Under the pieces are notes generated by a model that did not search any database, had not been told where the DNA came from, and saw only the letters and a list, made by a program, of their open reading frames with translations. This document shows positions 11,206 to 19,766 of a stretch of 64,000 nucleotides of DNA, piece after piece. The translations under genes were made by a program, and so were the position numbers. The stretch is taken from contig NC_056002.1 of the NCBI RefSeq assembly GCF_018446385.1, positions 38,515,671 through 38,579,670 of the forward strand, given 5' to 3'. Source of the DNA: Zingiber officinale. Its lineage: Eukaryota > Streptophyta > Magnoliopsida > Zingiberales > Zingiberaceae. Numbering within the stretch: position 1 is the first letter of the stretch; each line of letters opens with the position of its first letter.

Positions 11206-12513
11206 CTGATAGTTGCTGAAATTCCATTTCAATCAACTTCAGAAACCCCTAGAAAATTCTACAAAAATCCAAAAATTATGAAATTTCGTGTAGACATTAT
11301 TTAGGGCATATACTTTCAAAGAAAAATAGTTTTCTATGAAAATACATCATATTTTCAAAGATTGATACAAACTTGAAAACTTGCAAAAACTTTAGTGTTT
11401 CTCTTCAAGTTTGTGTCTAACTATTCAATGGTGATTACTATCAAAAGATAGCCTTCACCAAGGTTTTCCAAAAATATTTTAAAAACATTTTCAAAACCAA
11501 TATCCCATCACATTCCTTGGGCTTAATGCACATGACTTGTACATTAGCTTTCCCAATGATGGGAAAACACATAACTATGTGTTTTGATGAACCTAAAAAC
11601 TCAAAAGAATGCACTAAATCAACATCTTGAGCTTTGTTCATCATCCTAACATCTCACTTGTATCTAATGTGCACTAAACACATACAAGTCATCTCAGAGG
11701 TCTTTGTGAGATGTAAAATTTGGTTTTGCCCTATTCTAGGGATCATGCATATCTATCTAGGCATTTTAGAGATATTAGACATCCACCCAGGATGTCACTT
11801 GTCAATAAGTGTCGTTAAATGTCATTCGTCCTTAATTTCAAGGAATTTAAACTTAATGCATGATTATGCTATGGCATACATCAAAATGAAATAACTTTCA
11901 AAAGAAAGATTCCTATAATTACATGATGTATGTATGACATGACATGGTATTTTTGTATTTTCATAATAAGTCATGAATGCACAAATAAACTTGATGTCAT
12001 GACATATGATGGGCAAACAATCATGGCAAGATTTAGCATTAATAAAATATACCTAGATTAACTATCTAAGTATCCTTAAAACCTTAGCTAACCTTACAAC
12101 TTAAACCTAGATTGCCCTAAAGTGCTTCAAGAAAATGCCAAAGCCTAAGTTTGCATTTCTAATTCCCTTGATTAATTTATGCCAATTAAAATTATGCATA
12201 TTCCTCAAATGTTGGCATATTCCATTTTTCCACAAGAGTAGCACTTTTAAATTAAGGCTCGGATTGCCTTAAATTGCCTAAGAACATACCAAAATCCCAA
12301 CTTGATAGTTCTTATGAATTTCCCAATATGTGCCATTTAAGATTAAAATCAATTCTTCCACCATTAGGCACATTTTACTCTTTCAAGGAGTAAACAAAGA
12401 TTCCATTTCATTTTCAAAGGTTAACTAAAACCTTGAAAATGCTCCTTGAGTGTCAATTTCCTCAAAGTTGGGTTAACTACCCTTCTAATCGGAGTTGACA
12501 CTCTCTAACCCAT

Positions 12514-14301
12514 CTATGGGGTAGAGAAGATGCTCCTAGGAACCCAACACCTATTGGTGCTCCTTGGATGCTCTAGGTACTCACTAGGGATAACTTCCCT
12601 AGATACCTTCCTAGTGACCTTGTTGGGCTTCTTAGAAGCCTTGGTCACATTTTCTAGGTCAATTCTAGGGATAGCTTCCCTTGTAACCTTCTTTGTGACT
12701 TTCTTAGACTTCTTAGAAGTCTTAGTCACATTTATTGCAAAAATACTCTTAGGGATGACTTCCCTAGTATTCTTGGCTTGACCACTAGACCTAGGGTTTG
12801 TTCCATAACTATATGGAACTCTATGGTAAGAGGGCACATCCTTCTTAGCCTTTGGTTTGTATCCCAAACCTCTATAGCCATTAGATGACCTTTGTGCTCC
12901 TAGACCTAGGCTATGCTCATTTTGCCCTTTTAGGATATTTTCCATCCTTTTTAGGGTCCTTTCCATTTTATCAAGCCTTGACCTCAAGACTTGATTTTCT
13001 ATCACTAAGTCCTTAGTTTTAGATTTTTCATTTGATTCATGAGCATATTTGTTCTTGGGCTTGTATCTAAAATCTTTAGAGTTATTGCCCAAGTGTCTAT
13101 CTACCTTCCTTGCCTTAGGTGTAGTGGTTTTAGCATGAAAAGCTATATGTTTTTCTTTAACGCTATCATGCTTTCTATTTTCATGGTAAATAGCATTAAA
13201 ATGATATAAGTTAGAACTATCATGCTTTTTACCATAATGTAAAGGGGTAGGCTCAATAAATGTTACCTTCTTCTTTACCTTGGAGGCTCCCCCTTGACGA
13301 ATGCCTCCTTGAGCCTTGACCATCTTCTTCCCCTTGGGGCATTGACTTCGGTAATGCCCCTTTTGATTGCAAGAGAAGCATATAATATGCTCCTTGCTCT
13401 TCTTTGTGTTGGGGATGATCTCCTTGGGCTTCGCCTTGCCCTTTTGTGCCACTTGGCCCTTCTTCTTGGCCAATTTAGGGCACTTGCTCTTGTAGTGCCC
13501 ATGTTCCCTACACTCAAAGCATATAATATGATTTTTATTTTTAATTGAAATATTTATACCTTTGCTTGTAGGGGTGGCATCTTTTTCTTTGGATCCGGAG
13601 GTAGAAGCTTCCTCTTGATCCGATCTTGATTCTCCTCCATTTGATTTTTCTTGACTCGTGGAGGTAGAAGCTTCTTCCATCTCTTCATCTCTTGACCCGG
13701 ATGTAGAAGCTTCTCCTTCTTCTTGATCCGGCGTCACCAAGGATTGCTCCCCCTCAATCCTAGAGGTGGAGGCTTCATCATCTTGAATATGAAACAAGGA
13801 GTATGCTCCCTCCTTGTTCCCTTCGTTGCATTCCCTTGAAGATGAAGCTTCTTCTTGAACTTCTTCTTCGGAGGTTGAGCATCTCTCAACCTCGGAGTCC
13901 TCCTCTTGGTCTTGATCCAATGAGTCGCCCTCTTTGGATTCTCCTTGATTTGATACAGTGGAGGGGATCTCATGAATTCTTGCCAATTTGCTCCAAAGCT
14001 CCTTGGCATCTTCAAACTCTCCAATTTGTTCCAAGATGTTGCTTGGCAATAAATTGACCAAAAGCTTGGTCACTTTGTCATTGGCCTCACATCTTTGGAT
14101 TTGGTCTTTGCTCCACTTGCTCCTTTTGAGTGCTTTGCCCTTGGAATTTGTGGGAGCTTCAAAACCTTCCATGAGAGCAAACCATTGCTCTATCTCCATC
14201 ATAAGAAAATTTTCGATTCTTGATTTCCAAGAATCGAAGCTTGTAGATGAATATGGTGGAGCCACCCTTGTGTCAAATCCAAGTCCATCTTGGAATTGCA
14301 T
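12514..14301 (-). CDS. Gag polyprotein of LTR retrotransposon
   Basis: A single uninterrupted frame of about 595 codons. The open frame extends upstream to a GTG at 14358, but I prefer the ATG at 14301 because the typical copia-gag start MQFQDGLGFDTRVAPPYSS follows it. Residues 1-120 form the retrotransposon gag domain, with a FDSWKSRIENFLM segment and a DAKELWSKLARIHE segment near its end. Residues about 120-250 are acidic and rich in EEASTSGS repeats. Two CCHC zinc knuckles follow, CFECREHGHYKSKC at about 261-274 and CFSCNQKGHYRSQC at about 308-321, which would bind the RNA genome. A basic, coiled-coil-prone stretch (VLRSRLDKMERTLKRMENIL) lies near 430-460, and the C terminus is lysine-rich. 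No protease motif follows. The product should build the virus-like particle in the cytoplasm. The intact frame suggests recent function. Confidence 0.9.
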   Translation of the reverse strand: MQFQDGLGFDTRVAPPYSSTSFDSWKSRIENFLMMEIEQWFALMEGFEAPTNSKGKALKRSKWSKDQIQRCEANDKVTKLLVNLLPSNILEQIGEFEDAKELWSKLARIHEIPSTVSNQGESKEGDSLDQDQEEDSEVERCSTSEEEVQEEASSSRECNEGNKEGAYSLFHIQDDEASTSRIEGEQSLVTPDQEEGEASTSGSRDEEMEEASTSTSQEKSNGGESRSDQEEASTSGSKEKDATPTSKGINISIKNKNHIICFECREHGHYKSKCPKLAKKKGQVAQKGKAKPKEIIPNTKKSKEHIICFSCNQKGHYRSQCPKGKKMVKAQGGIRQGGASKVKKKVTFIEPTPLHYGKKHDSSNLYHFNAIYHENRKHDSVKEKHIAFHAKTTTPKARKVDRHLGNNSKDFRYKPKNKYAHESNEKSKTKDLVIENQVLRSRLDKMERTLKRMENILKGQNEHSLGLGAQRSSNGYRGLGYKPKAKKDVPSYHRVPYSYGTNPRSSGQAKNTREVIPKSIFAINVTKTSKKSKKVTKKVTREAIPRIDLENVTKASKKPNKVTRKVSREVIPSEYLEHPRSTNRCWVPRSIFSTP

Positions 14302-14413
14302 CTTGAAGTTGAGCTTGATAAAATTTTGAACTTGAAGAATTTGCTCCAACTTCTTCACCCTCTAGCTTTTCTTGTTATACTTGACCCTTCCGGCGATGAT
14401 TCCGGTGAAGAGC

Positions 14414-14432
14414 GGCCTTGCTCTGATACCAC
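14414..14432 (-). promoter_or_regulatory. Primer binding site
   Basis: Minus-strand sequence TGGTATCAGAGCAAGG lies one or two bases inside the 5' LTR end. It matches the usual plant copia primer site complementary to the 3' end of initiator methionine tRNA, and it fixes the orientation of the element. Confidence 0.9.
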
Positions 14433-14979
14433 TTGTTAGGACCAAAAGTAGCTAGAGGGGGGGTGAATAGCTCGTCGCATTCGCTCGTTGCTCGGCGTTG
14501 CTTGTTCCTTCAAAGATGTGCAGCGGAAAATACAGAAACCAACACACAACGCTAACACGGTTGATTTTACTTGGTATCCACCTCACAAGAGGTGACTAAT
14601 CCAAGGATCCACACCAACACACACACCCTCCACTAAATAAAATTCTCCTTTATGGTAACTACCAAGGGCGGAGAAGCCCTACAAGACTCAATACAAGAAG
14701 AGAGGGAAAGGATACAAGAAATACAAGCTTACAAGCTTACAATGAGTATAAACTCTAACCCTAGCTTCTCTTCTTGGCTTTGATCCGCCTCTTGACTTGG
14801 AAAACTTCCAAGATTCTTCAAGAACTGGCGATCTGAGCTTTGTGAGTGCTGTGGAGGAGCTGGCGAGAAATCTGGAGTGAATCGGAGAAAAGATGCCGCA
14901 GCCATCACACGCCTGCAGCTATAAACGACGCCAACGGTCGGATCCCGATCGATTCGAATATTCCCAATCGATCGGGGAG

Positions 14980-15202
14980 GCTTTGGATCGATCCACGGAT
15001 CGATCCAGCGCCTATCCGAAAAGCGCTGGATCGATCCACGGATCGATCCGGCGCTTATCGCGCGAAGCGGCCTCCCAATCGATCCAGCGATCGATTGGGA
15101 CCTCTGATCGATCCACGGATCGATCCGGAGGCTCTCTGTTCCGGTCGGATCGATCCAGCGATCGATCGAGAGCTGAATCGATCCATCGATCGATCCAGCA
15201 CT
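14980..15202. repeat. Nested palindrome cluster in the 5' LTR
   Basis: Six dyads start near 14985, 15028, 15075, 15103, 15148 and 15175. The number equals that in the other LTR, but spacers are shorter and centres differ (for example AGC or AT instead of ACG or ACT). Substitutions are clearly denser here than in the flanking LTR sequence. Confidence 0.92.
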
Positions 15203-15499
15203 TGATTTTTGTCCAAAACCAAGTCTCAAACCTCCCAAACCAACATCCGGTCAACCTTGACCTGTTGGTATGTCATGCCTAGCATCTAGTCACTCCCTTG
15301 ACCTGCTAGGACTCCCTTACCAAGTGTCCGGTCAATCCCTTTGACCCACTTGGACTTTTCTCTGTGCCAAGTATCCGGTCAATCCCTTTGACCTACTTGG
15401 ACTTTTCTTTCATGCAAAGTATCCAGTCAGTCCTTTGACCTACTTGGACTTCCCAGCGTCAGATGTCCGATCATCCTTGATCCATCTGGATTTTCCCTT

Positions 15500-15760
15500 G
15501 TCTGGCTTCACTCACCAGGACTTTCACCTAGCTTCACTCACTAGGGTTTTCCATCTGCCTAGCTTCACTCACTAGGACTTTCACCTGGCTTCACTCACCA
15601 GGATTTCCATCTGCCTAGCTTCACTCACTAGGACTTCCTTCTGCCTGGCTTCACTCACCAGGACTTTTCTTCTGCCTGGCTTCACTTACCAGGACTTTCC
15701 TTCTGCCTGGCTTCACTCACCAGGACTTCCATCTGCCTAGCTTCACTCACTAGGTCTTTC
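15500..15760. repeat. Minisatellite in the 5' LTR
   Basis: GCTTCACTCAC(C/T)AGGACTT units, the counterpart of 9650-9905. Here TTCTGCCTGGC variants dominate the second half, whereas the partner array has CACGGGACTT variants. Confidence 0.85.
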
Positions 15761-16053
15761 ATTTTGCCTAACATCCCAGTTAGGACTTCCCAGTCAAGTA
15801 TCCGGTCAACCTTGACCTACTTGACTCTTCTTCAATCAATATCTTATTGTCAAACATCTAAACCCAAACCAAGACTCAGCTTGGTTACCCAGGTCAACCT
15901 TGACCTGAGGGATATTGCACCAACAGGAAGGTGTCTTGGAAGCGATTGGAGGCACCTCAGAGCGCCTCAGAGGTGCCTAAGCATGGATACAAGCTGAGGA
16001 CTAGGATCGAATAAGCATTGTTGAAGGTGCATCGGGCTATTGGAGGTGCCTCC

Positions 16054-17060
16054 TGTAAGTATCCTGGGTAAGTTTTGATGTGATCAACAGAGTTAAGTTA
16101 GGTCATGTTGTATTTGATGCATTGTGTCTAAGTGTTCAATAGCTTAGGAACACAAGAAGTCGAGCGGATGACGCAGCTAGCGAGAAGGATGGCAAAGGAA
16201 GGGAACTGACAGGTTTGGTGCATCCGAGGGACGAGGTGTTGTGAAAGAGTACATCAGCGGATAAGAAGGGCATGCTCAATGTCCAAGGGATGAGAAGCCG
16301 GAGCGGAAGCTTGCTCGAGGAGAAGGCTAAAGTTAGATTCGGAGGAGCTCAACTCTGGAAGGTCGAAGCATCACCCAAGCGATCAGAGACAAAGCCAACG
16401 ATCAGAGAAGGCAACGGACGATCATCATGAAGTTGACCTGTCTAAGTGACCGAACCGTTCGGGCATCGGACAAGATGATCCGAGCGCCCAACCCAATAGG
16501 GTGCCCAAAGGGTGCCTCGTCGCTATGGATCAACTTTTAGATCCACATCAGCTCCGGTCAGGGTACTAGGACATGGTCCAGGAACTCGGAGATGAAAAAG
16601 TCTATCTTCTCGTCGTTGCATAGTTGTTGCGTGGAAATAGAGTTTGCCACGCTAGAGGCACCTAGATAGGGTCTGGGCCACCGGATCGTGCTTCTTCAAC
16701 AAATAGTCACTTCTACTAGTGAGCCTATAAAAGGAGCCCTAGTATTCTTCATTTCACACAACACTTTCTGTATTTGAATTCTTTACTCTGTTCTTCAACT
16801 CTTGTACTGTCAACGTCCTATACGAGGCTTCTTCGCCTTTGACTTATGTCAAAGAAGGAGTCTACTACTTGAGCTTCATTTTCCTTGGATTAGTAACCTC
16901 CCTGGTTGCAAACCAAGTAAATCTTTTTCTCTCATACTAATTTTTATGCATTTTAGTTTTGTTATTTAAAGTGTTTGTGTCTTAATCAAAGTCGAAAGTT
17001 ATGGAAAGGATATTCTTTTATGACAATTCACCCCCTCTTACCGATCGTACAGGATCTACA
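16054..17060 (+). repeat. 5' LTR (1007 bp)
   Basis: TGTAAGTATCC at the start and GGATCTACA at the end. It contains a segment of about 200 bp (roughly 16270-16490) that the partner LTR lacks. Confidence 0.88.
16726..16733 (+). promoter_or_regulatory. LTR TATA box
   Basis: TATAAAAG in the context GAGCCTATAAAAGGAGCCCT. The 3' LTR has the matching TATAAAAT at about 19396. Transcription would begin roughly 30 bases downstream, in the TTCATTTCACACAACACTTT region conserved between both LTRs. Confidence 0.7.
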
Positions 17061-17099
17061 ACTAGTATTAGAGCACAATCGCTTCAGAAGGACTAATCG

Positions 17100-17650
17100 G
17101 ATTGAAGCACAAAAGACGATGATCAGAACAAGCATCTACCTACCAGTGTTCAAGGGAGAGTTTGCATTTTGGAAACGTTGAATGGAAGTATACTTAAAAC
17201 CGATTGCAATAGTTTACTAACGATTAAGTACAATTTTGATATGCCCAAAAGCAAAGAAGGAAAAAAAACTAGAGGAGCATCGATGTACTAAAAAGCAGCG
17301 CAACAATTTTATGGCTAATGGTAAGACTAAGTTCCACCGTCTGAGCATTTTGACTGCTCAAGAACTCGACAGAATGGGCAACTACAAAAGTGCAAAAGAA
17401 CTTTGGGAAAGTTCTTGAAGCTCTATGAAGAACCAAAAGAGGTTGAATCCAACTCCTCGATGGAAACTAAGTCGTCGTTAGAAGAATCCGAGATCGAGGA
17501 AATTGTCAAAACAATATTTATAGCCAAATACCTACCTGAAGACAAAGAAAGCTTGTCTGAGATAAGCATTGATAAAGGGGGGAGAGTCTTCAGAAGAAAG
17601 CAGCAACGAAGGGGGAGCATCGGGCAACAAAACCGACATGGTAAGTAAGG
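17100..17650 (+). pseudogene. Broken gag of copia-type element
   Basis: Fragments of a copia gag domain in shifting frames: an IRTSIYLPVFKGEFAFWKR segment (residue pattern of the gag N terminus), a stop directly after it at about 17179, then a MANGKTKFHRLSILTAQEL segment and NYKSAKELWE before another stop at about 17416. An acidic tail follows at 17430-17640. No zinc knuckle or pol domain remains. It could not make a working capsid protein. Confidence 0.8.
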
Positions 17651-18956
17651 TATGTCAACTTCTTCCTAATCAATTATTCGAGTGTATTAAAATGTTAAGT
17701 AAATCCCTATGCAAATTATGAACTAAGGTTGTCTCCCTGAAAAGGTTAATATTGACTTAATAGACAGTGCATGCTAAAAGAAGAATTTGAGAAATTAATA
17801 GCTTAAAATATGAAATTAAAGGATAAAATTAAAATGTTAGAAAAGAATAATTCATTCTCAAATTTTTTACATGAAATTTCAAATATTATCAAAAGCTTAA
17901 CTAGTATTTTATATACCATAAGGGTTAAATTATAAAAGTAGAAAGCTAATTTATTCCTAGGAAGTATATGATTAATCCAGTAGGTAGGAATCTATATTGA
18001 GTTCCAAAATAATGCTTATATTAAATTTTCAAGAATTAATGTGCTAATATTAAATTGCCTTAATAGTTTATTTGCGTACCCAAAATTATCTAATTTCTTA
18101 AATGAACTGTTTCATAACCTTTCTGTTGGAAATTAATTCAATCTTAATTTGTCTGTGCAAAAAATATTTTATCAGTTATTTGTAAAAAAAATGAATTTTG
18201 ACCAATATATTATTTTTTATAATTCTTTTTAAAAAATTATCTATAAAATTATTTCATGGTATTATTTTTGAAAATTTTATTTTTCTATGATGAAATATCA
18301 TGTTCTCTATCAAAGTAAATATTTTTTTAAAAAATTATCGTTATTTAATTTTCTATTAATTTTTTTATCAAAATACTATTTTTAATATTAAAAATTTTTG
18401 AACATTCAATTTTTGAAAAAATATTTTTTATGCAGATATAATTCTTATTTTATATTCCTAAAAAATTTTATAGTTTTTTTAGCTCAAAATCTATTTTTTG
18501 AATATTTTTTTAAAAAAATATATCTCTCTATATAGAATAATTAACTATTGCTTACTTTGATTTTATTTATTCATGAAAATTTTATCACTATTTTGGATAA
18601 ACATGTTTAACTGTTACAAAAATTTCCAGAAATTTTCAACGATTAAAGATAATTTTAAAGACAATTAATTAGTTTTTAAATCATAAAAATTTAATTTTTT
18701 TGAAAACCAATTCCCAGAATTTTTTCAAGTGTTAGTCATTATTTGTGTAATCCTTAGAATTTTTACCTTTATTTTTATCAAAGGAGGAGAATATTAGATT
18801 AAGTATAGGTGGAGGTAATAATAATTTTTTTGTCATTATTTTGCAAATTCTTTACTTATTGCAAAATCTTTGTAGTAAATTGCAAAATCAAAATTTACAT
18901 TTCTTTTTGTTACCCTAACTTAAATTTAGATTGATGTACATCAAAAAGGGAGAGAT
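17651..18956 (+). other. AT-rich interior, no coding sequence
   Basis: Sequence between the broken gag and the 3' LTR. The first 250 bp carry lysine/glutamate-type coiled-coil codons with stops, as in the middle of SIRE-like gag. The rest is strongly AT-rich with long T and A runs. The expected pol region has been deleted. Confidence 0.65.
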
Positions 18957-19736
18957 CGTAAGTACCCCGGGTAAGTTTTGATGTGATCAACCGGGTTAAG
19001 TTAGGTCCTATTGTGTTTGATACCTTGTGTTTAAGTGTGCAGGAGCTTAGGAACACAAAAAAGTCGAGCAGAAGACGCACCTAGCGAGAAGGATGACACA
19101 GAACGGGTTCGGTGCATCCGAAAGATGAGGTGTTGCGGAAGAGTATACTGGTGGACGAGAAGGACGTGTGTGACGTCTGAGGATAACCAGGGTGCCCTAA
19201 GGGTGCCTCGTCGCTGTGAATCAACTTTTGGGTCCACATCAGCACTGGTCCAAGCGTCGGAGATGAAAAAGTCTATCTTCTTGTCGTTGCATAGTTGTTG
19301 TGTAAAAATAGAGTTTACCATGCAGGGGGCGCCCGGATAGGGTCCGGGTGCCTGAATCGTGCTACATCAGCAAACGGTCACTTCGACCAGTGAGCCTATA
19401 AAATGAGCCCTGATGTTCTTCATTTCACACAACACTTTCTGTATTTGAATTCTTTACTCTGTTCTTCAACTTATGTACTATCAATGTCATGTACAAGGCT
19501 TCTCCACCTCTGACTTGTGTCGAAGAAAGAGTCTACTACTTGAGCTTCATTTGCCTTGGATTAGCAAGTTCCCCAGTTGAAAACCAAGTAAATCTTTTTG
19601 TCTCATACTAATTTTTATGCATTTCAGTTTTGTTATTTAATGTGTTTGTCTTAATCAAAGTCGAAAGTTCTGAAAAGGGTATTCTTGTAATTTCATGGCA
19701 ATTCACTCGTCTCTTGCTAGCCGCACGGGACCTACA
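18957..19736 (+). repeat. 3' LTR (780 bp)
   Basis: Begins CGTAAGTACCCCGGG, where the first T of the canonical TG has mutated to C, and ends GGGACCTACA. It is 227 bp shorter than the 5' LTR because of an internal deletion in the U3 part. Confidence 0.88.
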
Positions 19737-19766
19737 CCTCCAACACTATTTAAAAGGAGGTCAGCG

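Larger units (their letters stand above)
10064..12513 (-). other. Non-coding 3' interior of the gag-only element
   Basis: About 2.4 kb between the gag stop and the 3' LTR. It contains repeated TCTCCCCCT phrases at 10192-10440, the palindrome cluster at 10985-11205, and AT-rich prose-like sequence with short near-repeats such as 'aagtgcttcaagaaaatgcc' (12120) and 'attgcctaagaacataccaa' (12273). An autonomous SIRE-like element would carry pol here, but no pol motif is visible in any frame. Confidence 0.75.
8565..15925 (-). mobile_element. Gag-only LTR retrotransposon (TR-GAG type)
   Basis: A complete element of about 7.4 kb, flanked by the perfect 5-bp duplication GGAAG at 8560-8564 and 15926-15930. 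Both LTRs begin TGTTAGGACC and end GCACCAACA. The primer site lies beside the right LTR and the purine tract beside the left one, so the element reads on the minus strand. Inside there is one long gag frame with two zinc knuckles and about 2.4 kb of non-coding sequence. No protease, integrase, reverse transcriptase or RNase H is visible, so it must depend on enzymes from another element, as described for TR-GAG elements in plants. LTR flanks are nearly identical, which suggests a recent insertion. The gag type and TGGTATCAGAGC primer site place it near Ty1-copia, SIRE-like. Confidence 0.9.
14434..15925 (-). repeat. 5' LTR of the gag-only element (1492 bp)
   Basis: TGTTAGGACC to GCACCAACA, paired with 8565-10063 and bordered on the outside by the GGAAG duplication. 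Most of its length matches the partner with only scattered differences. It contains the same order of parts: GGCGGAGAAGCC block, palindrome cluster, CCGGTCAA units, GCTTCACTCAC minisatellite. Confidence 0.92.
16054..19736 (+). mobile_element. Pol-less LTR retrotransposon with 5-bp duplication
   Basis: The direct repeat CCTCC flanks the element at 16049-16053 and 19737-19741. LTRs begin TGTAAGTATCC / CGTAAGTACCC and end ATCTACA / ACCTACA. After the 5' LTR a degenerate primer site (TAGTATTAGAGCACAATCGC) is seen, and before the 3' LTR a purine tract (TCAAAAAGGGAGAGAT). The interior of about 1.9 kb holds only a broken gag and AT-rich sequence, and pol is gone. The LTRs have diverged visibly, so this insertion is older than the gag-only element beside it. 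Gag type and LTR ends point to a SIRE-like copia derivative. Confidence 0.88.

Noticed and set aside
12530..14329. Several plus-strand frames of 80-113 codons across the gag region
   Set aside because: Shadows of the minus-strand gag frame, which has zinc knuckles and a continuous 595-codon reading.
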